DNA of 64,000 nt from Ruminococcus sp. (GTDB lineage: Bacteria; Bacillota; Clostridia; Oscillospirales; Acutalibacteraceae), in contig JAFQQF010000003.1 in NCBI GenBank assembly GCA_017411385.1, positions 62,001 to 126,000 on the forward strand, written 5' to 3'. The notes beneath the pieces were generated by a model, which was given only the letters and a program-made list of their open reading frames with translations, made no database searches and was not told where the DNA came from. Shown in pieces: positions 42,456-51,489 of the stretch. Every line of letters starts with the position of its first letter. The stretch's first letter is position 1. The translations under genes and the position numbers were made by a program.

Positions 42456-44450
42456 ATGCAGAGAATTGGCGTATTCGTATGCTGGTGCGGAAGCAACATT
42501 GCTGGTACAGTTGATGTTCACGCAGTAGCAGAGGCTCTCAAAAACGAGCCCGGTGTTGTTTTTTCCACCGACTATCAGTATATGTGCTCTCAGGCAGGAC
42601 AGGACATAATCAAGAACGCTGTAAAGGAGCATAACCTTACAGGCATCGTTGTCTGTTCCTGTTCACCCCGTATGCACGAGGCTACATTCCGCAAGACAGC
42701 GGCAGCCGCTGGTCTTAACCCTTATATGGTTGAGATTGCCAATATCCGTGAGCAGTGCTCTTGGGTACATAAGAATATGCAGACAGGCACAGAAAAGGCA
42801 ATCATCCTCGGTAAAGCAGCTGTTGCTAAGGTTAATCTCAACACACCCCTTACTCCCGGTGAGTCCCCTGTAACAAAACGTGCTCTGGTTATCGGCGGTG
42901 GTATCGCAGGTATCCAGACTGCTCTTGATATTGCCGATGCAGGCTTCCCTGTAGACATTGTAGAAGCAAAGCCTACAATCGGCGGTAAGATGGCTCAGCT
43001 TGACAAAACTTTCCCAACCCTTGACTGTGCCGCTTGTATCCTCACGCCTAAGATGGTTGACGTTGCTCAGAATGAGAACATCCGCATCTTCTCCTACAGC
43101 GAAGTACAGGAGATTAAAGGCTTCGTTGGTAATTTTGACGTTACTATCAAGAAGAAGGCACGCTTTGTCAAGGAAGAAATCTGCACAGGCTGTGGTGCTT
43201 GCGTAGAAAAATGTCCTATGAAGAAAATCCCCAACGAGTTTAATCTTGGTATGGACAACCGCCGCGCAATTTACATTCCTTTTGCACAGGCTGTTCCCAA
43301 GGTTGCTACCATCGACCCCAATGCTTGTAATATGCTGAAAAACGGCAAATGCGGTGTGTGCTCCAAGGTTTGTACCGCAGGTGCTATTGACTATACACAG
43401 AAGGACGAGATTATCTCGGAAAAATACGGTGCGGTTGTAGTTGCAACAGGCTTCAATCCTATCAGTATGGATAAGTTTGACGAGTTTGCATACAACCAGT
43501 CTAAGGATGTTATCACATCTCTTGAGTTTGAGCGTCTGACAAATGCCGCAGGCCCTACTGCCGGCAAGCTTCTCCGTCCTTCTGATTTAGAGCATCCTCA
43601 CACTATCGTCTTTGTTCAGTGCGTTGGTTCCCGTTGTGCCGCTTGTGCTGAAAAAGGCAAGGAGTATTGCTCCAAAATTTGCTGTATGTATACAGCAAAG
43701 CACGCAATGCTTGTTCGTGATAAATACCCCGACACAGAGGTTTATGTGTTCTACATTGACGTTCGTACCCCCGGCAAGAACTTTGACGAGTTCTACCGCC
43801 GTGCAGTAGAGGAATACGGTGTTAAATATATAAAGGGAATGGTAGGCAAGGTTACTCCCGAGGGTAACAAGCTCAAGGTTCAGGCTTCTGACCTTATCGC
43901 TAACAAACAGCTTCACATTGATGCTGATTTGGTTGTTCTTGCCGCCGCTATCGAGCCTGATAAGTCAGCACGTTCGCTTGCCACAATGCTTACAGCAAGT
44001 ATGGATACCAACGACTTCTTCACCGAGGCTCATCCAAAGCTTCGACCCGTAGAAAGCCCCACAGCTGGCGTGTTCCTTTCCGGTGCTTGTCAGGGACCTA
44101 AAGATATTCCCGAAACCGTATCACAGGCTTCTGCCGCTGCTTCCAAGGTTATCGGACTGCTTTGCAAGGATAAGCTCACAGGCAACCCCTGTATTGCAAG
44201 TGCAAATGAGCTTATGTGTAACGGTTGCTCAACTTGTGCAAATGTATGCCCCTATGGTGCAATTACTTATGAAGATAAAGAATTTATGATGCCCGACAGA
44301 ACCAAGGCTCTTCGCCGTGTTGCACAGGTTAACCCTGCAGTTTGTCAGGGTTGCGGTGCTTGTACCGTTGCTTGTATGTCAGGTGCTATGGATTTACGTG
44401 GATTTATGGGCTCACAGATTATTGCGGAGGTGGATGCAATATGCAAGTAA
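42456..44450 (+). CDS. hdrA: HdrA-like FAD and iron-sulfur subunit (candidate bifurcation site)
   Basis: 664 residues from ATG 42456 after AAGGAGG; the longer frame to 42369 overlaps hdrC. The N-terminal domain has 'CWCGSNIAGTVD' and 'VVCSCSPRMHEATFRK'. An FAD-binding domain follows with 'VIGGGIAGIQTALDIADAGF' (about residues 147-166) and 'GGKMAQLDKTFPTLDCAACILTPKM'. A first ferredoxin-type motif is 'CTGCGACVEKCP', with a further Cys group around 'CGVCSKVC'. The C-terminal ferredoxin domain has 'CNGCSTCANVCP' and 'CQGCGACTVACM'. In methanogens HdrA's FAD bifurcates electrons to ferredoxin and the disulfide. Full length, so bifurcation is plausible here. Confidence 0.92.
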   Translation: MQRIGVFVCWCGSNIAGTVDVHAVAEALKNEPGVVFSTDYQYMCSQAGQDIIKNAVKEHNLTGIVVCSCSPRMHEATFRKTAAAAGLNPYMVEIANIREQCSWVHKNMQTGTEKAIILGKAAVAKVNLNTPLTPGESPVTKRALVIGGGIAGIQTALDIADAGFPVDIVEAKPTIGGKMAQLDKTFPTLDCAACILTPKMVDVAQNENIRIFSYSEVQEIKGFVGNFDVTIKKKARFVKEEICTGCGACVEKCPMKKIPNEFNLGMDNRRAIYIPFAQAVPKVATIDPNACNMLKNGKCGVCSKVCTAGAIDYTQKDEIISEKYGAVVVATGFNPISMDKFDEFAYNQSKDVITSLEFERLTNAAGPTAGKLLRPSDLEHPHTIVFVQCVGSRCAACAEKGKEYCSKICCMYTAKHAMLVRDKYPDTEVYVFYIDVRTPGKNFDEFYRRAVEEYGVKYIKGMVGKVTPEGNKLKVQASDLIANKQLHIDADLVVLAAAIEPDKSARSLATMLTASMDTNDFFTEAHPKLRPVESPTAGVFLSGACQGPKDIPETVSQASAAASKVIGLLCKDKLTGNPCIASANELMCNGCSTCANVCPYGAITYEDKEFMMPDRTKALRRVAQVNPAVCQGCGACTVACMSGAMDLRGFMGSQIIAEVDAICK

Positions 44451-44875
44451 ACGAATATAAGCCCTTGATTGTGGCATTCTGCTGTAACTGGTGTTCCTAT
44501 GCAGGCGCAGACCTTGCAGGTAATAACAGACTCAATTACCCTGCAGATGTTAAGATTATCCGCGTTCCTTGTTCCTGCCGTGTTAATCCTATGTTTATCC
44601 TGCGTGCATTTCAGCGTGGTGCAGACGGCGTAATCATTTGCGGTTGTCATCCCGGCGACTGCCACTATACATCAGGTAACTATTACACCAGACGTCGTAT
44701 GGCTCTGTTGTTCTCAATGCTTGACTACCTGGGTATCGAGCGTGAGCGTACCCGTCTTGAGTGGGTATCCGCTGCAGAGGGTGCAAAGTTTGCTGCTACT
44801 ATGAATGATTTTGCTGAGAAGGTTGCAGCTCTCGGCGAAAACAAGAGATTGGAGGATCTGCGATGCAAAAAATAA
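44441..44875 (+). CDS. flxD: MvhD/FlxD-like [2Fe-2S] electron transfer subunit
   Basis: 144 residues from ATG 44441, after GCGGAGGTGG, overlapping hdrA by ten bases. The five conserved Cys of the methyl-viologen-reducing hydrogenase delta family are present: 'FCCNWCSYAGAD', 'VPCSCRVNP', 'GCHPGDCHY'. In hydrogenase-Hdr complexes this subunit passes electrons from the electron input module to HdrA. Here the input module is the NAD-binding protein encoded downstream, as in FlxABCD-HdrABC. It overlaps the next gene by 13 bases. Confidence 0.88.
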   Translation: MQVNEYKPLIVAFCCNWCSYAGADLAGNNRLNYPADVKIIRVPCSCRVNPMFILRAFQRGADGVIICGCHPGDCHYTSGNYYTRRRMALLFSMLDYLGIERERTRLEWVSAAEGAKFAATMNDFAEKVAALGENKRLEDLRCKK

Positions 44876-45858
44876 CACGTGACACACTTGTGAGCAAAGC
44901 GGTTTCTCTGCTTGAAAACGGCACTGTTGACGCAGTCCTCGGCTGGGGCAAGGGTGAGTTTGCTTATGACGTAACTCCAACAGTCTTTGAAACTGCCGAC
45001 GAAATCCGCGAAAACTTTGTTTGGAACGATTTTTGCGGTGCCAACTTCTCCAAGTACTTAGTATCAAAAACAAGAAAACTCGAGGGTAAAATACTTGTGT
45101 TCCTCAAGCCCTGCGATACTTACAGCTTTAACCAGCTTCTCACAGAGCATCGTTTTGACAGAGAAAAAGTTTACGTTGTTGGTGTTCCCTGCGAGGGAAT
45201 GGCTGACATTTCTAAGGTTAAGGCAATTACAGGCGACGGTATCTCTGCTATTGATTTTACCGATAACGGTCTTGTTATTACAACTCTTTATGATGATGAG
45301 CCCAAGACCGTAGCATATGAAGATATTCTTGCCGAGCGCTGTGTAAACTGCAAGAGCAAGAAGCACGTTGCATACGATGAGCTTTTGGGCGAAACAGGCG
45401 AGGTTCTTGAATCAGCCCGTTTTGACGAGGTGGCAAAGATTGAAGCACTTACTCCCGATGAGCGTTTTGCTTTCTGGCAGGGTGAGCTTTCACGCTGTAT
45501 CCGTTGCAACGCTTGCCGTGACGTATGTCCTGCATGCACCTGCGAAAAGTGTGTGTTTGATAATCCCAACTCAGGAGCTGAGAACAAAGCTCCTGCAAAC
45601 TCATTTGAGGAGCAGATGTTCCACATTATCCGCGCATTCCACGTAGCAGGCAGATGTACTGACTGCGGTGAGTGCTCCAGAGTTTGTCCTCAGAACATTC
45701 CTCTGCATCTTCTCAACCGTAAGTTTATCCGCGATATTGATAACTTCTACGGTGAGTATCAGGCAGGTGCCGAGGTAGGCACACGTGCACCCCTAGTAGA
45801 TTACAACCTCGACGATTTAGAGGCTTCCGATGTGTTTGAGAGGAGGGACTCTGAGTAA
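44863..45858 (+). CDS. Iron-sulfur protein of the Flx module (FlxC-like)
   Basis: 331 residues from ATG 44863. The N-terminal 150 residues carry a domain with 'LVFLKPCDTYSFNQLLTE' and 'VVGVPCEGM', similar to the F420 hydrogenase beta-type family. A Cys group 'CVNCKSKKH' follows, then two [4Fe-4S] motifs, 'CIRCNACRDVCPACTCEKC' and 'CTDCGECSRVCP'. Proteins of this layout accompany HdrABC and an NADH-oxidising subunit in anaerobic bacteria. Role: electron relay in the cytoplasm. The assignment to FlxC rather than FlxB is by position and length only. Its stop overlaps the next start by one base. Confidence 0.75.
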   Translation: MQKITRDTLVSKAVSLLENGTVDAVLGWGKGEFAYDVTPTVFETADEIRENFVWNDFCGANFSKYLVSKTRKLEGKILVFLKPCDTYSFNQLLTEHRFDREKVYVVGVPCEGMADISKVKAITGDGISAIDFTDNGLVITTLYDDEPKTVAYEDILAERCVNCKSKKHVAYDELLGETGEVLESARFDEVAKIEALTPDERFAFWQGELSRCIRCNACRDVCPACTCEKCVFDNPNSGAENKAPANSFEEQMFHIIRAFHVAGRCTDCGECSRVCPQNIPLHLLNRKFIRDIDNFYGEYQAGAEVGTRAPLVDYNLDDLEASDVFERRDSE

Positions 45859-46883
45859 TGCGTAAATGTTCTTTAAGCGTTCTTCCTGCTCTTTTTGCAG
45901 AGATTGCAAAATCTAATACTCTCTATATCCCTGCTTCTGACAATGCAGGGGGAGCTAAATTTACAAAGTGGGAGGAAGGTATTCAGTACCTTGACACTCT
46001 CAATACAGTAAAAAGCCCCAAGGATTTCTTCTTTCCTCATACCGAGGATTTGATGGAGTTCAAGGTTACAGGCAAGAATATTGAGCTTTTCGATATCAGA
46101 GAAGAGTCCGAGGATTTTGTTGTTTTCGGTGTTCGTGCTTGTGATGTTAAGAGCTTTGATATTTTAGACAGAGTTTTCCTTTCCGACCCTGTGGACAGCT
46201 ACTATGCATCACGCCGTGAGCACGGTGTGATTATCTCCCTTGCCTGCACACGACCTGCTGAAACCTGTTTCTGCACAACCTTCGGCATTGACCCTGCAAC
46301 ACCTGCAGGCGATATTTCCGCTTGGAAGACAGAGGATGCACTTTACCTACAGGCAAACACACAGAAGGGTGAGGCACTCCTTTCAAGTGTTGAGGCTTTA
46401 ACCGAAGAATGTGACTCAACCGATGTAGAAGCACAGCAGGAGAAAACACGCAAGATTATGCAGAAGCTTCCGCTTGCTAATCTTACAACCGACTCTTTTG
46501 GCGGCGGTAAGACTCTGGAGCTTTTCGACTCACCCAAGTGGGATGAACTTTCAGAAGCTTGTCTTGGTTGCGGTACCTGTACCTTTGTTTGTCCCACCTG
46601 TCAGTGCTACGATATAAAGGATTTCAACACAGGAAACGGTGTAATTCGTTACCGTTGCTGGGACTCCTGTATGTTTTCTGAGTTTACAAAGATGGCACAC
46701 GGCAACTCACGTCTTACTCAGCTTGAGCGTTTCCGTCAGAGATTTATGCACAAGCTTGTGTATTATCCCGAGAATAACGACGGACTCTTTAGCTGTGTAG
46801 GCTGCGGCAGATGCCTTTCTAAGTGTCCCATCTCTATGAATATTGTAAAAGTAATGAAAGCTTTAGGAGGGGAGAAGAAATGA
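45858..46883 (+). CDS. Iron-sulfur protein of the Flx module (FlxB / AsrA / HydB-like)
   Basis: 341 residues from ATG 45858. N-terminal region with 'FFFPHTEDLMEF' and 'FGVRACDVKSFDILDRVF', C-terminal [4Fe-4S] dicluster with 'CLGCGTCTFVCPTCQCYD' and 'CVGCGRCLSKCPISMNI'. These are the marks of the beta subunit of sulfhydrogenases and of anaerobic sulfite reductase subunit A. Such subunits partner with the FAD/NAD-binding gamma subunit encoded next, with which it shares a four-base ATGA overlap. Probably electron relay from NADH toward HdrA. Confidence 0.8.
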   Translation: MRKCSLSVLPALFAEIAKSNTLYIPASDNAGGAKFTKWEEGIQYLDTLNTVKSPKDFFFPHTEDLMEFKVTGKNIELFDIREESEDFVVFGVRACDVKSFDILDRVFLSDPVDSYYASRREHGVIISLACTRPAETCFCTTFGIDPATPAGDISAWKTEDALYLQANTQKGEALLSSVEALTEECDSTDVEAQQEKTRKIMQKLPLANLTTDSFGGGKTLELFDSPKWDELSEACLGCGTCTFVCPTCQCYDIKDFNTGNGVIRYRCWDSCMFSEFTKMAHGNSRLTQLERFRQRFMHKLVYYPENNDGLFSCVGCGRCLSKCPISMNIVKVMKALGGEKK

Positions 46884-47713
46884 ATACAAGAGAAGAAACC
46901 CTGATTCCCGTTGTGGGTGTGATTACCGATGTACGCATTGACACTCCCGACGTAAAGACTTTCCGCGTTGTAACTCCCGATGGCAAAAAGGCTTTTGAGC
47001 ATAAGCCCGGTCAGTGTGCAATGCTTTCAATCCCCGGTGTAGGCGAGGCAATGTTCTCCATTACATCTTCTCCTACAAACACCGAGTTTATGGAGTTTTC
47101 CATTAAGAAGTGCGGTTGTGTAACCGATTGGCTCCATCAGGCAGAGGTTGGTCAGCAGCTCACAATCCGCGGACCTTATGGCAGACCTTTTCCTGTAGAT
47201 ACTGAGTTTAAGGGCAAGGATTTGCTCTTTATCGCAGGCGGTATCGGTCTTGCACCTCTTCGTTCAGTAATTAACTATTGCCGTCACTACCGTGATGAAT
47301 ACGGCAAGATTGATATTGTTTACGGCTCACGCAGTATGGATGACCTTGTGGATTACAAGGAAATTGTAGAGGAGTGGACAAAGGACAAAAACGTAGATGT
47401 TCACCTGACAATCGACCGTGAGCAGGAAGGCTGGGACGGACACGTTGGCTTTGTTCCCAATTACGTTAAGGAGCTTGGGTTTGATACCAACAAGACCGCT
47501 ATTATCTGCGGACCTCCCATTATGATTAAGTTTACTCTGCAGGCGATGGTTGAGCTTGGCTTCAATAAGGAGCAGGTTTATACCACAATGGAGCTTCGAA
47601 TGAAGTGCGGTGTAGGCAAGTGCGGCAGATGTAACATCGGCTCCAAGTATGTGTGCAAAGACGGTCCCGTGTTCCGTTGTGATGAGCTGGACGAACTGCC
47701 CGACGAGTATTGA
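46880..47713 (+). CDS. flxA: FAD/NAD(P)-binding subunit (FlxA / AsrB / HydG-like)
   Basis: 278 residues from ATG 46880 after AGGAGGGGAG. A ferredoxin-NADP+ reductase-type fold: FAD domain with 'KPGQCAMLSI' and 'AMFSITSSP', 'TIRGPYGRPFP', then the nucleotide domain with 'LLFIAGGIGLAPLRSVI', 'YGSRSMDDLVDYKE', 'AIICGPPIMIKFT'. The C-terminus binds a [2Fe-2S] cluster through 'MKCGVGKCGRCNIG' plus a later Cys ('YVCKDGPVF'), as in PyrK and AsrB. It is the likely NADH entry point of the complex. Confidence 0.88.
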   Translation: MNTREETLIPVVGVITDVRIDTPDVKTFRVVTPDGKKAFEHKPGQCAMLSIPGVGEAMFSITSSPTNTEFMEFSIKKCGCVTDWLHQAEVGQQLTIRGPYGRPFPVDTEFKGKDLLFIAGGIGLAPLRSVINYCRHYRDEYGKIDIVYGSRSMDDLVDYKEIVEEWTKDKNVDVHLTIDREQEGWDGHVGFVPNYVKELGFDTNKTAIICGPPIMIKFTLQAMVELGFNKEQVYTTMELRMKCGVGKCGRCNIGSKYVCKDGPVFRCDELDELPDEY

Positions 47714-47727
47714 TAGGAGGTAACAAC

Positions 47728-48402
47728 ATGGAAAATATGGTAAACGTTTTTCTGTTCGGAAAGAAATATCAGGTTCCCGATAACCTAACCATTATGCGTG
47801 CTATGGAGTACGCAGGCTACGAGCTTGTACGCGGTTGCGGTTGCAGAAACGGCTTCTGCGGTGCCTGTGCCACTATTTACAGAATTGCTGGTGACAGAGA
47901 GCTTAAGGCTTGCCTTGCTTGTCAGACAAAGGTAGAAGACAATATGTATGTTGCAACTTTGCCCTTCTTCCCTTTGGTAAAGCAGGTTTATGATATTGAA
48001 ACAGTAAATACCACAGAGCAGGTTATGATGCAGCTCTATCCGGAGATTTACGCTTGTGTAGGCTGTAACGCCTGTACTAAGGCTTGCACTCAGGGACTCA
48101 ACGTTATGCAGTACATAGCATACGCTCAGCGCGGTGATTTCGAGGCTTGTGCCGAGGAGTCCTTCGATTGTGTAATGTGCGGTGTTTGCTCATCCCGTTG
48201 CCCTGCAGGCATCTCTCATCCTCAGGTTGCAATGCTTGCAAGACGCATCAACGGTAAGTACTTGGCTCCCAAATGTGGCCACCTTGAAGACAGAGTTCAG
48301 GAAATCAAAGACGGCACTTTCACAGAGCTTATTGAGGCTTTAATGCAAAAGCCTGTTGAGGAAATGAAAGAGCTTTACAATACACGTGAGATTGAGAAAT
48401 AA
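47728..48402 (+). CDS. Iron-sulfur subunit with [2Fe-2S] and two [4Fe-4S] motifs (fumarate reductase B-like)
   Basis: 224 residues from ATG 47728, after AGGAGG. N-terminal ferredoxin fold with the [2Fe-2S] pattern 'GCGCRNGFCGAC' and a later 'ACLACQT', then 'CVGCNACTKACTQGL' and 'CVMCGVCSSRCPAGI'. Compared with classical SdhB/FrdB it has the same order of clusters, but the last site is a full four-Cys motif rather than a [3Fe-4S] motif, and no membrane-anchor genes follow. It lies 14 bases before the flavoprotein and probably connects it to the Hdr/Flx proteins. Confidence 0.78.
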   Translation: MENMVNVFLFGKKYQVPDNLTIMRAMEYAGYELVRGCGCRNGFCGACATIYRIAGDRELKACLACQTKVEDNMYVATLPFFPLVKQVYDIETVNTTEQVMMQLYPEIYACVGCNACTKACTQGLNVMQYIAYAQRGDFEACAEESFDCVMCGVCSSRCPAGISHPQVAMLARRINGKYLAPKCGHLEDRVQEIKDGTFTELIEALMQKPVEEMKELYNTREIEK

Positions 48403-48416
48403 GGAGGGCAAGGCTA

Positions 48417-50012
48417 ATGTATGCAGAACAGTTTCAGAAATCTTTAAAAGCTGTAGAAGAGGCAAGAGAAGCTAACATTGCCCTCGAACCAAAGCGTATG
48501 ACAGCACAGCAGAAGGAAGACCTTCTGGCAGAATTTCACCCTGATTACAGAAAAGATGAGTTCACAGAGCTCAAAATAGGTCCTAATAAGGGTGATAAGG
48601 TTCCTCACGAGCTTGCCGAAACCCTGCAGGCACACGCAAGAATCAGCGCAGAGGATGTAAACCTTGAAAACCCTCAGTATGATGTTGACGTGCTTATCAT
48701 CGGCGGCGGCGGTGCAGGTGCATCAGCCGCAATCGAAGCAAGTGATGCAGGTGCAAACGTTATGATTGTCACAAAGCTTCGCATAGGCGATGCCAACACA
48801 ATGATGGCAGAGGGCGGTATTCAGGCGGCAGACAAGCCCAACGATTCCCCTGCAATCCACTTTGTTGATGCTTTTGGCGGCGGTCACTTTGCCGCAAAGC
48901 GTGAGCTTCTCAGAAAGCTTGTATGCGATGCTCCCGAGGCTATAAAGTGGCTCAATGAGCTTGGTGTTGAGTTTGATAAGGATGCAGAGGGTAATATGAT
49001 TACCACTCATGGCGGCGGCACATCCAGAAAACGTATGCATGCCGCAAAGGATTACTCAGGCGCTGAGATTATGCGTACGCTTCGCGACGAGGTTCTTAAC
49101 CGTCAGATTCCCGTTGTTGATTTTACTGCAGCTGTGGAGCTTATCCTTGATGAAAACGGCAAGTGCGCAGGCGCAGTACTTATGAATATGGAAACCAAGG
49201 AGCTTATGGTAGCTCGTGCCAAGACTGTCATCATCGCAACAGGCGGTGCAGGCAGAATGCACTATCAGGGTTTCCCCACATCTAACCACTACGGAGCAAC
49301 CGCAGACGGTCTTGTGCTTGGTTACCGAGTAGGTGCAAAGCTTCTTTATGCAGAAACTCTTCAGTATCATCCTACAGGGGCTGCTTTCCCTGAGCAGATT
49401 TTCGGAGCGTTAGTTACCGAGAAGGTTCGTTCTCTTGGTGCAAAGCTAGTAAATGCAAATGGTGAAGTATTTATGCATCCTCTCGAAACCCGCGACGTTG
49501 CGGCAGCTTCCATTATCCGCGAGTGTAACGCACGCTCAAACGGTATAGAAACAGGTTCAGGTCTTGGCGTGTGGCTTGATACTCCTATGATTGAAAAAAT
49601 CGGCGGCGAGGGTACTATTATGAAGAGAATCCCCGCTATGTGGAGAATGTTCGATAAGTATGGTATTGATATCCGTAAGGAGCCCATTCTTGTTTATCCC
49701 ACACTTCATTATCAGAACGGCGGACTTGATATTAAGGAAGACGGCGAAACAACAAACATCGAGAACCTTTTCGTTGCAGGTGAGGCAGTTGGCGGTATCC
49801 ACGGCAGAAACCGTCTTATGGGTAACTCTCTCCTCGATATAATTGTATTCGGCAGAAGTGCAGGTAAAAATGCAGCTCAGAAAGCTAAGAATACACAAGT
49901 TGGAACTATGACACTTTCCCACATTGCTAAGTTTGAGCAGGAGATTGAGGATGCAGGTATCGTAACAGATACAGTATCTCCCAAGCTTCTCCCAAGTTAT
50001 GCAAGAAAGTAA
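48417..50012 (+). CDS. frdA: Soluble fumarate reductase / succinate dehydrogenase-like flavoprotein
   Basis: 531 residues from ATG 48417. After an 80-residue N-terminal extension, the FAD-binding fold starts at 'VLIIGGGGAGASAAIEA' (about residues 92-108). Catalytic residues of the fumarate reductase family are all in place: His in 'YHPTG', Arg in 'ETRDVAAASI', His in 'YPTLHYQNGG', and Arg in 'HGRNRLMGNSLLD'. 'HGGGTSRKRMHA' sits at the flavin. The C-terminus is shorter than in quinone-linked enzymes and no membrane anchor is encoded. It most likely reduces fumarate to succinate in the cytoplasm with electrons from the co-encoded iron-sulfur proteins. Another enoate or an aspartate oxidase-type reaction is less likely given fumC and mdh in the operon. 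Confidence 0.85.
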   Translation: MYAEQFQKSLKAVEEAREANIALEPKRMTAQQKEDLLAEFHPDYRKDEFTELKIGPNKGDKVPHELAETLQAHARISAEDVNLENPQYDVDVLIIGGGGAGASAAIEASDAGANVMIVTKLRIGDANTMMAEGGIQAADKPNDSPAIHFVDAFGGGHFAAKRELLRKLVCDAPEAIKWLNELGVEFDKDAEGNMITTHGGGTSRKRMHAAKDYSGAEIMRTLRDEVLNRQIPVVDFTAAVELILDENGKCAGAVLMNMETKELMVARAKTVIIATGGAGRMHYQGFPTSNHYGATADGLVLGYRVGAKLLYAETLQYHPTGAAFPEQIFGALVTEKVRSLGAKLVNANGEVFMHPLETRDVAAASIIRECNARSNGIETGSGLGVWLDTPMIEKIGGEGTIMKRIPAMWRMFDKYGIDIRKEPILVYPTLHYQNGGLDIKEDGETTNIENLFVAGEAVGGIHGRNRLMGNSLLDIIVFGRSAGKNAAQKAKNTQVGTMTLSHIAKFEQEIEDAGIVTDTVSPKLLPSYARK

Positions 50013-50039
50013 GTTTTCGTAAGGAAGGGGTATAGAAAA

Positions 50040-51299
50040 ATGGAACTTTTTGGCGGTGTAATTCCCATTACGGGTGTTTCCTTCTTCCTGTTCTGCGTGT
50101 TTTCCATCCTTTTTGTTGGATACGCTTTGGGAAGAATTACAATCAAGGGTGTTTCCCTTGGTGATGCAGGAGTATTTATTATAGCATTGCTTTTTGGTGC
50201 ACTTTTTTGTTCACCTGTAGCAACAGATTTGTTCACAATTCAGCCGATTGAATTTGACAATAACTGGCTCAGTGTTATTGAGAGCTTCGGACTCATTCTG
50301 TTTGTAACAAGTGTCGGATTTATTGCCGGTCCTAAGTTCTTTGCTAATATGAAAAAGAACTTCAAATCCTATGTGCTCTTAGGTCTTATAATTATTCTTG
50401 CAGGCGGACTCAGTGCTCTTGGTTGTATTATGCTGGGTGAACACGTGATTGGTTACGGTGCTGACACAATCAAGGATATCGACGGCTTTGTTGCTATGAT
50501 TGTAGGTCTTTTATCCGGTTCGCTTACATCAACTCCTGCATTCTCTGCGGCAAAGGCGACTGTTGCTCCCGAGTACGAAAGCCTCGTGTCCGTTGGCCAC
50601 GGTATTGCATACATATTCGGTGTTGTCGGTGTTGTTCTCTTTGTTCAGCTTATTCCTAAGCTTTCAAAGGCAGATATGGAAGCAGAGCGTGCAAAGATTG
50701 CAGTTAAGCAGAACGAGTCAAAGACAAAAAAGGCTATGAAGCTTCTTCACCTCGACCATATGGGTGTTTGCGTGTTCTCACTTGCCGCAATCCTTGGCAC
50801 AGTGTTCGGAAAAATCAAGATTCCTATGAGCTCTCAGGGACTTGACGGCACTTGCTTCTCACTCACAACCACAGGCGGCTGCCTCCTTGTTTCTCTGATA
50901 CTCGGCCACTTTGGCAGAGTAGGTAAGGTTAGCCTTATGCCTCAGGAAAGTACGCTTAAGCTCTTCCGCGAGCTTGGTTTGGTACTCTTCCTTGTAGGTG
51001 CAGGTATCCCGGGCGGAGCCGACTTTGTTGCTAACTTTAACGGTATGTACTTTGTATACGGCATCATCATGACAATCATTCCTATGATTATCGGTTTCAT
51101 CTTTGCAAAGTATGTGCTCAAGCTTCCTTTGCTCAACAACTTAGGCTCAATCACAGGCGGTATGACATCTACTCCTGCACTTGGCACACTTATCTCTACA
51201 GCAGGCACAGAGGATGTAGCAGCAGCCTATGCGGCCACATATCCCATAGCCCTCATTGCAGTTGTACTGGTTTCCCAGTTCCTTGTGCTGATGTTCTGA
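50040..51299 (+). CDS. AspT/YidE-family membrane carrier, probable succinate or dicarboxylate exporter
   Basis: 419 residues from ATG 50040. About ten to eleven membrane helices in two similar halves; the repeated 'GLLSGSLTSTPAFSAA' and 'GSITGGMTSTPALGTL' are the paired G-S/T-TPA motifs of the AspT (aspartate:alanine exchanger) family. A cytoplasmic loop of about 45 residues lies in the middle; the TrkA-C domains of longer members are missing. An AspT-family member of Corynebacterium exports succinate. As the last gene of an operon whose enzymes make succinate, this carrier probably exports it or exchanges it for another dicarboxylate. Confidence 0.85.
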   Translation: MELFGGVIPITGVSFFLFCVFSILFVGYALGRITIKGVSLGDAGVFIIALLFGALFCSPVATDLFTIQPIEFDNNWLSVIESFGLILFVTSVGFIAGPKFFANMKKNFKSYVLLGLIIILAGGLSALGCIMLGEHVIGYGADTIKDIDGFVAMIVGLLSGSLTSTPAFSAAKATVAPEYESLVSVGHGIAYIFGVVGVVLFVQLIPKLSKADMEAERAKIAVKQNESKTKKAMKLLHLDHMGVCVFSLAAILGTVFGKIKIPMSSQGLDGTCFSLTTTGGCLLVSLILGHFGRVGKVSLMPQESTLKLFRELGLVLFLVGAGIPGGADFVANFNGMYFVYGIIMTIIPMIIGFIFAKYVLKLPLLNNLGSITGGMTSTPALGTLISTAGTEDVAAAYAATYPIALIAVVLVSQFLVLMF

Positions 51300-51316
51300 T
51301 AAAAGCAAAAATATAA

Positions 51317-51353
51317 GCGACCTCATCGTTTTTTTGATGAGGTCGTTTTTTTT
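51317..51353 (+). terminator. Terminator of the succinate operon
   Basis: CGACCTCATC (51318-51327) / GATGAGGTCG (51336-51345) with a T-rich loop, followed by eight T residues. A clear end for the 12.4-kb transcript. Confidence 0.92.
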
Positions 51354-51412
51354 AAAATCTACTTTGATAGTAGGGGTGTATGCAAAGATAATAAGTTTGA
51401 AGTGAAAATATA

Positions 51413-51453
51413 TTGACAACTTTATATCAATGTTGTACTATTGTTATAGTACA
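51413..51453 (+). promoter_or_regulatory. Promoter with overlapping YtrA-type operator
   Basis: TTGACA (51413-51418), 17-base spacer, TACTAT (51436-51441). The perfect dyad TGTACTAT (51434-51441)-TGTT-ATAGTACA (51446-51453) includes the -10. YtrA-family GntR regulators bind dyads of the GTACTA/TAGTAC type, and the next gene encodes one. Confidence 0.85.
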
Positions 51454-51489
51454 GTAATACAATATATGTATTCTGAAAGGAGGCATTTT

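Noticed and set aside
44345-45366. Minus-strand frames within the hdr/flx genes
   Set aside because: Shadows of densely coding plus-strand genes with clear cysteine motifs.
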